A DNA stretch of 64,000 nucleotides from Thermococcus litoralis DSM 5473. GTDB taxonomy: Archaea > Methanobacteriota_B > Thermococci > Thermococcales > Thermococcaceae. Position numbers and translations under genes: made by a program. Location of the stretch: positions 1,410,817-1,474,816 of the forward strand of contig NC_022084.1 of NCBI RefSeq assembly GCF_000246985.2. Reading direction: 5' to 3'. Of the stretch, positions 24,580 to 32,822 are shown piece by piece. Numbering within the stretch: position 1 is the stretch's first letter; the number at the start of each line of letters is the position of its first letter. The notes under the pieces are model-generated. The model worked only from the letters and a program-made list of their open reading frames with translations. It was not told where the DNA came from and ran no database searches.

Positions 24580-24897
24580 TTATTCCTCCGTCACGTAGAG
24601 GACTCTTTCTGTTTCAATGGCTTTAGCTATTATTCCATCCCCTACGAACCTTCCATAAACTTTGACGGTCTCTCCCTTACCTACGTTGGGAGTTCCAGAG
24701 AACTCTATTTTTAAGCCAGAAATATGGAAAGTTGCTCTATAACTTGGCAGTTCCATGGGGAGGAACTCAATCTTTGGCTTGTCCTCTACAATCCCTTCTA
24801 TAACGACGTTTTTTCCCCTAAAATTGCCATTTTTGAGCTCGTCAATCGTAAGGATGTAATAATAGTTGTGACCGAACTTAGTTCTCTTCACTCCCAT
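24580..24897 (-). CDS. Small OB-fold protein
   Basis: 105 residues, beta-rich. The pattern GKNVVIEGIVEDKPKIEF, then GLKIEFSGT and GETVKVYGRFVGDGIIAKAI, is an OB barrel as found in nucleic-acid binding proteins. ATG 24897 is preferred to GTG 24900. Translationally linked to the HD-domain gene. Binding of ssDNA or RNA is inferred only from fold. Confidence 0.6.
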   Translation of the reverse strand: MGVKRTKFGHNYYYILTIDELKNGNFRGKNVVIEGIVEDKPKIEFLPMELPSYRATFHISGLKIEFSGTPNVGKGETVKVYGRFVGDGIIAKAIETERVLYVTEE

Positions 24898-24942
24898 CAC
24901 CCTTATAACTTAACTATCGTGAAAATATTTTGGGTGAGAGAG

Positions 24943-25509
24943 ATGATAAAGGTTGCGATTATTGGTGCTGAAAATGTAGGCAAATCCACACTTATGAATG
25001 CTCTCCTTGGGAGAAAAATCTCTGAAACGCAGCCTATCCCCGGCACCACAAAAGGAGTCATAAGAAGGGCTTTTGGGACGGTTAAGATTCCGAAAACAAT
25101 GAAGAACCCTCTTGGAGGTGCTGACGAGCTGGTTTTAATTGATACAGCTGGACTGTATGACCCACAGCATGAACTTAGGGGGAAAGTTCTGAGCGAGGAG
25201 AAGTTCAAAGAGCTCCTGAACGAAATCGTCTCAGCGGACATAGTTATTCATATGATAGATGCCCAATATGGCCTTCACAGGGGAATGGAAAAGTTACACC
25301 ATCTGCTAAAGTTCAGATATGATAAGCCGATAATAGTTGTTGTCAATAAGATAGACCTTGTGCCGAGAGAAAAGGCCGAGGAGCTTAGAGAAATCATCAA
25401 GAAGAGACTTGAGCAAGAGCCAATACTGCTATCATTGGTTACCTATGAGGGATTTAACGAACTTTTAGAAAAGCTGACGTATTACGCTCAGTACGCCAGG
25501 AGGTCTTGA
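24943..25509 (+). CDS. Era/MnmE-like GTP-binding protein
   Basis: 188 residues. All G motifs are present: G1 GAENVGKST (8-16), G2 in PGTTKG, G3 DTAG, G4 NKID. The sequence includes a basic insert after G2 (RRAFGTVKIPKTMKN). A longer frame opens at 24724 antisense to the OB gene, but ATG 24943 follows GGTGAGAGAG and gives the family start MIKVAIIG. Probably a regulatory or ribosome-linked GTPase; partner unknown. The end overlaps the convergent gene at 25454. Confidence 0.8.
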   Translation: MIKVAIIGAENVGKSTLMNALLGRKISETQPIPGTTKGVIRRAFGTVKIPKTMKNPLGGADELVLIDTAGLYDPQHELRGKVLSEEKFKELLNEIVSADIVIHMIDAQYGLHRGMEKLHHLLKFRYDKPIIVVVNKIDLVPREKAEELREIIKKRLEQEPILLSLVTYEGFNELLEKLTYYAQYARRS

Positions 25510-25726
25510 TTAACTTTAAAATTCCTCTAATGCTTAGCATTTCATCCAAAATAGCGTATTCATTTGCAAGTTCTTCTGCAAGTTCTCTGGGGAAGCCGTT
25601 CTTGATCAATGTTTTCTTAAACTTTCTTTTTGCCCTCTTAACGGCCCTTTTCATCCCCGCCAGCTGCCACAGTGTTTTTGGAATTATCATGAGCAGTCGA
25701 AGGAAGGAAAAAAAGAGCGAAAACAT
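25454..25726 (-). CDS. Small basic membrane-associated protein
   Basis: 90 residues: a hydrophobic start (MFSLFFSFLRLLMIIPKTLW), a basic helix (GMKRAVKRAKRKFKKTL) and an acidic helix (ELAEELANEYAILDEML). It starts at the stop of the acidic protein at 25726, so they are translationally coupled, and its last 56 nt overlap the convergent GTPase. Function unknown. Confidence 0.6.
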   Translation of the reverse strand: MFSLFFSFLRLLMIIPKTLWQLAGMKRAVKRAKRKFKKTLIKNGFPRELAEELANEYAILDEMLSIRGILKLIKTSWRTERNTSAFLKVR

Positions 25727-26310
25727 CAGAGCTCCTCCTCAAACTCCTCCTCTTCCTCTATCTCTATCTTCTTTTTCTTTCCGATGTTCCCGAGGTCTTT
25801 GAGGCCTTCAAGCTTACCCATTCTCTCTTTCATAAACGCTGCAACAAGGGTCTTTATGATATTCATGCTTTCCATGTACTCTTTTGTAAGTTCAAATGCC
25901 TTATCCGGATCCATCCCAGCTCCTACAAGCTCTTTGTAAAAGTTTGCAACATTTTTGCCGAACTTCTCTGCCTTTTCTGGGTCATAGACGTCGTTTAGGA
26001 GCTCTTTTATTGGTCCAAAAATGGAGTCCATTATTTTTGGTAAGTGTTCTGAAACAGTTCCAAGCACCTGTTGAAGTTCCTTAATGTCCTCCTCATCTCC
26101 TTTGCCCTTCTGGTATGTCTTGAGCATCTCCTCAAGCATTTCGATCTTCTTCTCGATGAGCTCCATGTCCTCTTTGCTCTTAGCCTCTTTGAGTTCTTTT
26201 GTGAGCTCTCTGATCGTCTCTTCTATGAATTTCTTTGCCCCTGTTTCGCTTTCCATGGCTTCTTCAATTTTTTTCCTTATCTCTTCACCAAATTTCTCAT
26301 CAAATTCCAT
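25726..26310 (-). CDS. Acidic coiled-coil protein of unknown function
   Basis: 194 residues, almost all helical and very rich in Glu and Lys, with coiled-coil stretches (KFIEETIRELTKELKEAKSK; ELIEKKIEMLEEMLKTY) and an acidic tail (IEIEEEEEFEEEL). ATG 26310 follows GAGGTGA; GTG 26319 is less likely. It lies between the winged-helix regulator and the small basic protein in one operon, which suggests a common role that sequence alone does not reveal. Confidence 0.65.
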   Translation of the reverse strand: MEFDEKFGEEIRKKIEEAMESETGAKKFIEETIRELTKELKEAKSKEDMELIEKKIEMLEEMLKTYQKGKGDEEDIKELQQVLGTVSEHLPKIMDSIFGPIKELLNDVYDPEKAEKFGKNVANFYKELVGAGMDPDKAFELTKEYMESMNIIKTLVAAFMKERMGKLEGLKDLGNIGKKKKIEIEEEEEFEEEL

Positions 26311-26327
26311 TTCAATCACCTCAATAA

Positions 26328-26774
26328 TTATTCTGTTTGGTCAAACTTAATTGGGATTCCGATCAAATCAAACCACTTATTGAGCACTTCCTTTCTGAGT
26401 GCATAGGCTTTTCCCTTCTCACCATCAACTTCCTCAACAACGTTAAGCTCAATTAGGTGATGTATCTTTTCTCTGACGGTGTTTCGCGAAGCTTTGCCCC
26501 TTCTTCTTTTTAGCTCTTGAGTGATCTGGCTTATGTTCGCGCTTCTCAAATCAAAGAGAATTCGCACGATTTCCCTTGCTATGGGGTCATGCCTTATCTC
26601 TGGCACGACTACGTCTATTCCTAATCCCCCATATTGCGCATAGATGTTGATGAGACGGAGATAATTTTCTGCCAGCCTTGAGACTATTTCAAAGCTTGCC
26701 ATCAATTCGTTTAGGGCTTTTCTTAAGGTTTTGACTTCCTCTGAGAGCTTCTCGATATCCTGGTCTTCTGGCAT
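26328..26774 (-). CDS. Winged-helix transcriptional regulator
   Basis: 148 residues. An N-terminal coiled helix (KLSEEVKTLRKALNELMASF) is followed by a DNA-binding winged helix at about 80-140: ISQITQELKRRRGKASRNTV and REKIHHLIELNVVEEVDGEKGKAY as recognition and wing. ATG 26774 follows GGGATGA; ATG 26780 leaves no spacing. First gene of the operon 26774-25454. The promoter region contains TTGATCAA-type symmetry that could be its own operator. Confidence 0.7.
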   Translation of the reverse strand: MPEDQDIEKLSEEVKTLRKALNELMASFEIVSRLAENYLRLINIYAQYGGLGIDVVVPEIRHDPIAREIVRILFDLRSANISQITQELKRRRGKASRNTVREKIHHLIELNVVEEVDGEKGKAYALRKEVLNKWFDLIGIPIKFDQTE

Positions 26775-26978
26775 CTTCATCCCACTACCATATATTGTTG
26801 ATCAAATCATATAGGCTTTCTGATTAGAAATGATCAGGAGGGCTTATGTTTTACTTTGGAGTTAAGGTGATAAAAATTTTTGCCTAATTCTCGAGTAAAT
26901 AGCAATATAGCTAGTCCTTACTCTAAAATTAATTGCCTCGTATTTTGTGTACTTCCTTTGGATTTTGGGTATTCTTTG

Positions 26979-26994
26979 AAAACCTGCGGGTTTT
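26979..26994 (-). terminator. Short hairpin at the end of the DUF257 gene
   Basis: AAAACC-TGCG-GGTTTT, a perfect 6-bp inverted repeat overlapping the TAA of the DUF257 gene and followed on the minus strand by AT-rich sequence. It could be a terminator or a processing signal. Confidence 0.35.
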
Positions 26995-27619
26995 AGGGAT
27001 ACAGCTCCATCTCATAGTCCTCTAAGTCCGTGTTCAATGCTTTAGTAATCACGAGCTTTCTCTTATTGTCTTTTTTGAATTCTATGATTGTCGTTGCGAG
27101 GTCTTCCAGCAGTGAGAGAACTTCTCTATTATTTCCGCTTAGGACATCTCTGTTTACGAAATAAAAGGCTATCCTGCGGGTGTCTCCTAAAAATGTTGAG
27201 AGGACATTAACAAACGGAATCCCTTCGTTTCTCATAAGAATCCATCTTTCTATCCCGGTTACTAATATTACGGTAAATTGCTTGCTTACAACTTCCTCAA
27301 AGAGTTCTCTATACGCTTTAAACAACGCGGGCAGTTCTCTGTCCGCTCTTAAAAATCCAACCATGTTTACCTCTGGCAGTTCGTGATATCCAATCTCAAT
27401 GAACTTTGCCTTCTCAAGGGCTTCACAGTGGGGGACTCTCATCTTCATTCGTTTCAGGCATAACTCTATTCGGTTAAAGAGGTCGGTAATAAGCACCTGG
27501 TGTTTTTTAAGCTCGGCCCAGTTTATCACTTCAATAAAAAACAGCGAAGGATCATCTTTTGATGAATACTCCACCAGCACAATTTCTCCCGGTTTTAACT
27601 TATTCAGGATTTCGAGCAT
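26993..27619 (-). CDS. DUF257-family protein
   Basis: 208 residues, alpha/beta. It starts MLEILNKLKPGEIVLVEYSS and ends with a charged strand (KKDNKRKLVITKALNTDLED). This matches DUF257, a family known almost only from Pyrococcus and Thermococcus, with a KaiC/RecA-like look but no Walker A motif here. Function unknown. It stands alone, with a short hairpin behind it. Confidence 0.75.
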   Translation of the reverse strand: MLEILNKLKPGEIVLVEYSSKDDPSLFFIEVINWAELKKHQVLITDLFNRIELCLKRMKMRVPHCEALEKAKFIEIGYHELPEVNMVGFLRADRELPALFKAYRELFEEVVSKQFTVILVTGIERWILMRNEGIPFVNVLSTFLGDTRRIAFYFVNRDVLSGNNREVLSLLEDLATTIIEFKKDNKRKLVITKALNTDLEDYEMELYP

Positions 27620-27685
27620 TATAACCCCCTCAGTTTTTTTAAGTTGGATGAATTTAAGGTTTTTGTAACGCGATATTGAAAAACC

Positions 27686-28087
27686 TCAGCACTCACATAT
27701 TTTCACAAAAACCTTTCTCCTCCTTGGTCCATCTAGCTCGGCAAAGATCACGCTCTGCCATGTCCCAAGTAAGAGTTTTCCGTCTTTTATCGGAATTGCT
27801 AGGCTTGGGCTTAGAAGGATGCTCCTCAGATGGGAGTGGGCGTTGCTGTCTATTCTGTCGTGTCTGTAGCCTTTTCCCTTAGGCACAAGACTTTGGAGAA
27901 ATTCCCTAACGTCCTCAAGCAGGCCGCTTTCGTTCTCGTTTATGAAGAGGGCTGTTGTAGTATGCCGAGTGAAAATTATGGCTATTCCTTCTTTTATCCC
28001 GCTTTCCCTTATCTTCTCGTTTACCAAGGGAGTGATGTCAATAAGTTCAAACTCCTCCCTTGTTGGAATATCAATCTCGAAGATCAC
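27686..28087 (-). CDS. YjbQ family protein (UPF0047)
   Basis: 133 residues. Conserved family motifs FTRHTTTALFINENE, NAHSHLRSILL and LLGTWQSVIFAELDGPRRR are all present, with the metal-binding histidines. The family has been linked to thiamin phosphate synthase side activity, but the true role is unsettled. It starts 2 nt after the methyltransferase stop, in one operon. Confidence 0.85.
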   Translation of the reverse strand: MIFEIDIPTREEFELIDITPLVNEKIRESGIKEGIAIIFTRHTTTALFINENESGLLEDVREFLQSLVPKGKGYRHDRIDSNAHSHLRSILLSPSLAIPIKDGKLLLGTWQSVIFAELDGPRRRKVFVKICEC

Positions 28088-28089
28088 CT

Positions 28090-28881
28090 CTACCCCTCCA
28101 GAATTTCCCTTGCTATTCTCTTTCTCGGCCTCCTGAAATATAAAACTGTAGAAACTCCACTTACTCCATGTTCAGCTGGAGTTATAGCTTTGTACTCCCT
28201 AAAGAATACATTCCCAAGTGAGAGCTGGGAAGCTAAGTCCCAGAGTCTGTGTTCCTGCTCTGTGACTTTCTCAAACCCTGGGAGCTTGTAGTAAGTTCTC
28301 TTAAAAACTCCTCTAATTGGGTCATAACCTTCGTGAACCGAGATGAGGGTGTATTCATCTGTTCTGGTTTCAACGAGCATATCCTTGTATCCCACTCGGT
28401 AGAATATCCCATAAACTCTGTCAGATTCTTCAAGGAGAAACATTCCATCATCGCTCAGGATTGAAGCAACGCCGGCAAAGAGCTTTACGGCGTCAAAGGC
28501 ATCAAAATGAGGCATTGTCAAGCCCCAGAGAAGAGCTATGTCATGCTCATCGGCAAGTTCTGCCACATTCCTTGCGTCTCCGATGATTATATTGGGTTTT
28601 AAGTCTAAATCCGCTATCCCAATCCACTTCCCAACTTTCTTTAGGTCTTCCTCTCTTGCATCGAGAACGGTAAGGGCTTTTGCATTTGCTGCCTTTGCCA
28701 TACCAACTCCAGCTATGCCTGTTCCCGCGCATATATCGAGAACCCTTGGCTTATCAGGGAGCAGTCCTTTGTTTTTGAGCTTTTCAAACACCTCCACGAT
28801 TCGCCGAAATCTCAGCACTGCTCTTTCATCTTCTGGATCCATTCGCCAGTGGAGGTAGCGATAAAGTTCTTCAAGGCTCAT
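28090..28881 (-). CDS. SAM-dependent methyltransferase
   Basis: 263 residues, class I Rossmann fold. Motif I is VLDICAGTGIAGVGMA, followed by LTVLDAREEDLKKVG and IIIGDARNVAEL. The C-terminal half (RVGYKDMLVETRTDEYTLIS) is beta-rich. Substrate unknown. First gene of a two-gene operon with yjbQ, divergent from the RNA methylase gene at 28977. Confidence 0.75.
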   Translation of the reverse strand: MSLEELYRYLHWRMDPEDERAVLRFRRIVEVFEKLKNKGLLPDKPRVLDICAGTGIAGVGMAKAANAKALTVLDAREEDLKKVGKWIGIADLDLKPNIIIGDARNVAELADEHDIALLWGLTMPHFDAFDAVKLFAGVASILSDDGMFLLEESDRVYGIFYRVGYKDMLVETRTDEYTLISVHEGYDPIRGVFKRTYYKLPGFEKVTEQEHRLWDLASQLSLGNVFFREYKAITPAEHGVSGVSTVLYFRRPRKRIAREILEG

Positions 28882-28976
28882 AAAAATCCACCGGAAGACA
28901 ATAATTAGCGGGACAATTTAAGAGTTTTGTTTTCTCGGCTCCAAACCTTTTTAAATCCCCCAATGAACTTCCCATC

Positions 28977-30071
28977 ATGTATGCGCTCATCTACGGAAAG
29001 AACCCAAAGCTCAGTGAGGCCGAATTTTGGGCCTTTGTGAGGAGATTTGGGTTAAAAGTTAGTGTAGTTGAGAGCTCAAAAGACTGGATAGTTTTTGAAA
29101 GTGATAGAAGCGTAGAAAGGCTTTTCCACAGACTTGGCGGTTCGCTAAAACTCGTGAAAATTATTGGAGAAGGGGAAGAGGCAATAAAAGACTTAGAGTA
29201 TGCGAAGCTTTTTACTGTGAGTCTTTATGGAAAAAGTGACTGGAAGTTCTGGAGGAAGCTTGGGAGCGAGATAAAGAAGCACTTCAAATCTCAGGGCACA
29301 AGCAAGTTCTTCAAACCCGCAAAGGTCTATGCAATGCCCTCTGAGCTTATCTTGAAGGGCTTTCCCGAGGTTAAGGATTTCGTCTTTCTCTTTGGAGAGA
29401 AGCTCTACGTAGGAGAAACAGTGGCCATAACTGACCCATTTGAGCTCAAGAAACTTGACGTTGAAAGACCTGTGCAAAGAGCGATCTTCTCAATTCCCCC
29501 GCGTTTAGCGAGAATAATGGTGAACCTCACAGAGGTAAGGCAGGGTAATTTCCTTGATCCCTTCTGCGGGATAGGTACTATAGTTCAGGAGTTTTTGCTT
29601 CAAGGTTTAAATGCTTACGGGAGTGATTCCAATCCAAAAGCTATTCACGGAGCCAAAGAAAACCTGAAGTGGTTGAAGAAGGAATTTAAAGTAAAAAGAA
29701 CAGCCCATCTTGAAGTATGTGATGCAAGAAAGCTCAAAAGGTGCTTTAGAATTAGGTTTGACGCTATTGTTACGGAGCCCTATATGGGTAAGCCCCTAAA
29801 GCATCATCCCACAAAAGGTGAGGCAATAAAGCTTGCCAACGAGCTTGATGGATTTTATTATCAGGTTTTTGATAGCTTTAGAGACGTTTTGAAGAGAAAC
29901 GGAAAGGTCGTGTTTGTTTTTCCAGCATACAAGCTCAGCGATGGGAGGATCTATCGCAAGGATAGAAAGTGGCTTGGAAAGCTTGGCTTTGAAGTTTTAG
30001 GGAAATACACGGACTTTGAAGCGAGGCACAGAGTTGTTAGAGACATTCACGTGCTTAGATTTAAGGGGTGA
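28977..30071 (+). CDS. THUMP/RMTase-type RNA methyltransferase (Trm-G10-like)
   Basis: 364 residues. The N-terminal third begins MYALIYGKNPKLSEAEFWAF like the Trm11/Trm-G10 family with its THUMP region. The C-terminal catalytic domain has FLDPFCGIGTIVQEFLLQG and TEPYMGKP in place of the usual DPPY. The changed catalytic motif makes classic m2G10 activity uncertain; another tRNA or rRNA guanosine or an evolved substrate is possible. TATA (CCTTTTTAAATCC, near 28947) suggests a short leader. Confidence 0.75.
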   Translation: MYALIYGKNPKLSEAEFWAFVRRFGLKVSVVESSKDWIVFESDRSVERLFHRLGGSLKLVKIIGEGEEAIKDLEYAKLFTVSLYGKSDWKFWRKLGSEIKKHFKSQGTSKFFKPAKVYAMPSELILKGFPEVKDFVFLFGEKLYVGETVAITDPFELKKLDVERPVQRAIFSIPPRLARIMVNLTEVRQGNFLDPFCGIGTIVQEFLLQGLNAYGSDSNPKAIHGAKENLKWLKKEFKVKRTAHLEVCDARKLKRCFRIRFDAIVTEPYMGKPLKHHPTKGEAIKLANELDGFYYQVFDSFRDVLKRNGKVVFVFPAYKLSDGRIYRKDRKWLGKLGFEVLGKYTDFEARHRVVRDIHVLRFKG

Positions 30072-30076
30072 AAGTA

Positions 30077-30469
30077 TTAGAGCCATTCTATCTCTACCTT
30101 ATCCTCTACGCGTTTGAATTCTTCATCACCGGTTAGAATTCGAGAATTTGTTTCAATTGCAGTTGCCACAACAAAAGCATCGGCATAACTTAGTTTGTGA
30201 AATGCTTTAATTCTCCCCGCAAGCAATGAAAGTTTTTCATCTGCCTGTATAAAGACTATTGGTTCCCGCTTTAAGAGTGCTATGCTCAAATCTGCTTTTT
30301 CTAGGTCTTGTCTCGCAAGAATATAATATATCTCTCCGAGATTAACGTAGTTCATGTAAAGTGTAACTTTTCCTTCTTTTGCCATGTGAAGGTATTTTTC
30401 GACTTTTTCGGCTCCAACTTCGTCTCCGATATATGCCAAAATTGCATAGCTATCTAAAACAATGTTCAT
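30077..30469 (-). CDS. vapC: PIN-domain toxin VapC (copy 1)
   Basis: 130 residues. PIN ribonuclease acidic residues: D6 (VLDSYAIL), an internal Glu near 42 (NLGEIYY), D95 (SYADAFVVATA) and a late Asp (LTGDEEF). The ATG overlaps the stop of the upstream antitoxin gene (30466-30469). The pair forms a type II VapBC module; VapC would cleave RNA unless bound by VapB. Confidence 0.85.
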   Translation of the reverse strand: MNIVLDSYAILAYIGDEVGAEKVEKYLHMAKEGKVTLYMNYVNLGEIYYILARQDLEKADLSIALLKREPIVFIQADEKLSLLAGRIKAFHKLSYADAFVVATAIETNSRILTGDEEFKRVEDKVEIEWL

Positions 30470-30702
30470 TCCTTGTCCTCCAGCGTCTTTTCTTCTTCTT
30501 TAATCTCCCTTAACAATTCTTTGAGAGGTTTATTGAATTTTATCAGTCCTCTCAGCTTAACATCCCTCTTTATAGGCACTAAAACTATTTCTCTCCCAAA
30601 TTCGAGTATCTCTACTTCATCTCCAGGTTTTATATTGAACCTTTCTCGAATGTCTTTTGGTAAGACAATTTGGCCCTTTGAAGAAACTTTCACCGTTGTC
30701 AT
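30466..30702 (-). CDS. vapB: AbrB-type antitoxin VapB (copy 1)
   Basis: 78 residues. The SpoVT/AbrB swapped-hairpin domain is clear: VKVSSKGQIVLPKDIRERFN and KPGDEVEILEFGREIVLVP; the tail is acidic (REIKEEEKTLEDKE) for toxin binding. ATG 30702 follows GAGGTAAG; the longer ATG 30720 lacks such a site. It should autorepress the operon. Confidence 0.85.
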   Translation of the reverse strand: MTTVKVSSKGQIVLPKDIRERFNIKPGDEVEILEFGREIVLVPIKRDVKLRGLIKFNKPLKELLREIKEEEKTLEDKE

Positions 30703-30833
30703 CTTACTTACCTCATACATGTTCTTACTGTGTGGTACTTAAACCTTTCCTTAATAATTGAACCAAATTTCACCAATCCCAAGATTTATAAGCTGTGAGG
30801 GTATTGATAAACTAAAATCAAATGGTGGTTAAA

Positions 30834-32003
30834 ATGTTTGAGACCGTGTTAAAATGTACTCAGTGCGGTAGAGAATACTCTCTAGCAAGTGGGATTTACA
30901 AATGTGAAAAATGCGGCGCTCCTTTGGATGTTCAGTATGATTACGGTGCGATAAGAGAGCTTATAGAGGATAACGACGCTTGGTTTAGAGAAGCGCCGCG
31001 ACTATGGAAGTACTGGATGTTCTACCCAGTTTCAAACCTTAGGAAGATTGTTAGCCTTAATGAAGGAGGTACGAGACTTTACAGAATGAAAAACCTTGAG
31101 AAAAAGCTGGGTTTTGGAAAGCTTTACATCAAAAATGAAGGAGAAAATCCAACAGGGGCCTTCAAGGATAGGGGTTCGAGTGTAGAAATAACAAAGGCCC
31201 TTGAATTTCATGCAGGAAAGGTTGTAGTGGCCTCAACGGGAAACATGGCCGCTAGTATTTCTGCTTATGGTTCCAAGGCGGGCCTTGAAGTGACAATAGT
31301 AGTTCCAGAAGGGACTCCTGTTGGAAAGCTTGTTCAAGCAGTTGTTTACGGGGCGAAGATAAAAATCCATGGAAGCACGTATGATGAAGCCCTAGCAGAA
31401 AGCGAAAGAATGGCAAAGGAAGAAGATTATTACCTTACAGGGAACTACCACTATAGGGTAGAAGGTCAAAAGAGCACGGCCTTTGAGATCTTTGATCAGC
31501 TCCGATTTAACGCTCCTGACTGGATTGTGGTGCCTATTGGTGCTGGGACACACTTAAGGGCCATTTGGAAGGCTGCAAATGAATTCTATGAAGTGGGGCT
31601 TATTGAAAAATTGCCAAAAATTGCTGGAGTTCAAATTGAGGGCTACGATGCAATAGTCAGGGCTTGGAGAGAAAAGAAGCCCATTGAGCCAATAAGGACA
31701 AAACAGCCAACGGTTGCCTCGGCCATAGCCGTTAAAGCCCCCGTGGATGGAGAGAACGTTCTGAGGGCCATTGATGAGAGTGGAGGATACCTTGGCACAG
31801 TAACAAATGAGGAAGCTATGAACGCAGGCCTAATGCTCGGAAAAGAGGGCCTCTTCGTGGAGCCTTCCTCAGCGACGGCCCTTGCCCTCGCTAAAAACAT
31901 GAGAGAAGAAGGAATAATAGATAGAGATGAAAGTGTCGTTGTAGTTGCAACTGGACATGGCTTAAAGGACATAAAAACCTGGGAAAGCTTTATTAGATTT
32001 TAA
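30834..32003 (+). CDS. Threonine synthase paralogue (solitary)
   Basis: 389 residues, fold-type II PLP enzyme. An N-terminal zinc-ribbon (LKCTQCGREYS, YKCEKCGAPL) precedes the catalytic domain; the PLP lysine lies in NPTGAFKDRGSS and the Ser/Gly loop is STGNMAAS. GGTGG precedes ATG 30834. A second, operon-borne threonine synthase is at 56512, so this copy may act on another O-phospho- or hydroxy-amino acid. The two differ at several loop positions (for example GAGTHL here, GNAGNI there). Confidence 0.8.
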   Translation: MFETVLKCTQCGREYSLASGIYKCEKCGAPLDVQYDYGAIRELIEDNDAWFREAPRLWKYWMFYPVSNLRKIVSLNEGGTRLYRMKNLEKKLGFGKLYIKNEGENPTGAFKDRGSSVEITKALEFHAGKVVVASTGNMAASISAYGSKAGLEVTIVVPEGTPVGKLVQAVVYGAKIKIHGSTYDEALAESERMAKEEDYYLTGNYHYRVEGQKSTAFEIFDQLRFNAPDWIVVPIGAGTHLRAIWKAANEFYEVGLIEKLPKIAGVQIEGYDAIVRAWREKKPIEPIRTKQPTVASAIAVKAPVDGENVLRAIDESGGYLGTVTNEEAMNAGLMLGKEGLFVEPSSATALALAKNMREEGIIDRDESVVVVATGHGLKDIKTWESFIRF

Positions 32004-32026
32004 CTATTTTTTCTTTTTGGTGCCAT

Positions 32027-32458
32027 ATGCTCTACGAAGAAAGGAGGTTTAGCAGGTTTGTGCTCTTTATTACACTCCCAGCGTATATAGGTCTTTTAGC
32101 AGGCCTTTGGGCGACATATCATGCAGGTGAGGGCTTTGAATTTATGGCAGTAGTTTTCATTGCGGTTGTCATGATTTTGATAGACGTGTTGAGTTTTAAA
32201 ATAGAAATAGATGAAAGAGAGATAAGGCTCCGCGGAACTCTGGGATTGATTATTAGAAAAACGATTAAGATTGATGAAATCGAGAGTTTTGAGGTTAAAT
32301 TGGGCTGGATAAGCTGTTGGGCTCCAATAAGATTTAATTTTCCGGCTAAAGGGTGTATAACCATCCACAAAAGAGGGGTTGATGTAGCATTTACCACCAA
32401 TAACCCCGAAGAAATCGCAATGATCTTAACTACCCTTGGCGTTCCACGAGCAGCTTAG
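32027..32458 (+). CDS. Two-TM membrane protein with PH-like domain
   Basis: 143 residues: two N-terminal helices (FVLFITLPAYIGLLAGLWAT; FMAVVFIAVVMILIDVL) and a beta-rich cytoplasmic part (KIEIDEREIRLRGTLG, KGCITIHKRGVDVAFTTNN, EEIAMILTTLG), like bacterial PH-domain membrane proteins. Function unknown. Its last 29 nt overlap the convergent NfeD-like gene. Confidence 0.65.
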   Translation: MLYEERRFSRFVLFITLPAYIGLLAGLWATYHAGEGFEFMAVVFIAVVMILIDVLSFKIEIDEREIRLRGTLGLIIRKTIKIDEIESFEVKLGWISCWAPIRFNFPAKGCITIHKRGVDVAFTTNNPEEIAMILTTLGVPRAA

Positions 32459-32819
32459 TGCCCCTAACTTGGATTATCTTGACTTTCTCCCCTCTTTTTG
32501 CTGTTCCGTTTATGCATTCAGCTATCCACAGCTCGTTTCCCACTTTTACGACACCTTTTGGCATTAATTCTTCAACCACAAGGGCTTCTTTTCCAATTAA
32601 CGCCTCGGGCCCAACCTCTGCTTTTTTCTCAAAGACTTCCCAGAGGAACTTAACGGCAATGACATCTTTGAAGATAAGGAAAGCTATTACAGCAAGAGCG
32701 GGTTTTAACGGCACGTTTATACCAGCTCTCGGCAAAATAAAGAACAAAAATATTCCCACGGCTATTTCATCTGCAAGGATGCTCAGAGTTTTTAGGGCGT
32801 TTTTGACGTAGGTTTTCAT
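32430..32819 (-). CDS. NfeD-like membrane protein
   Basis: 129 residues: two TM helices near 14-60, then an OB-type domain with LIGKEALVVEELMPKGVVKV, ELWIAECINGTAKRGEKVKI and GTKLLVER, the NfeDC signature. Such proteins work with stomatin/prohibitin in membrane quality control; no stomatin gene is adjacent. It is 3 nt downstream of the acyltransferase-like gene, in one operon. Confidence 0.75.
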   Translation of the reverse strand: MKTYVKNALKTLSILADEIAVGIFLFFILPRAGINVPLKPALAVIAFLIFKDVIAVKFLWEVFEKKAEVGPEALIGKEALVVEELMPKGVVKVGNELWIAECINGTAKRGEKVKIIQVRGTKLLVERQG

Positions 32820-32822
32820 AGT

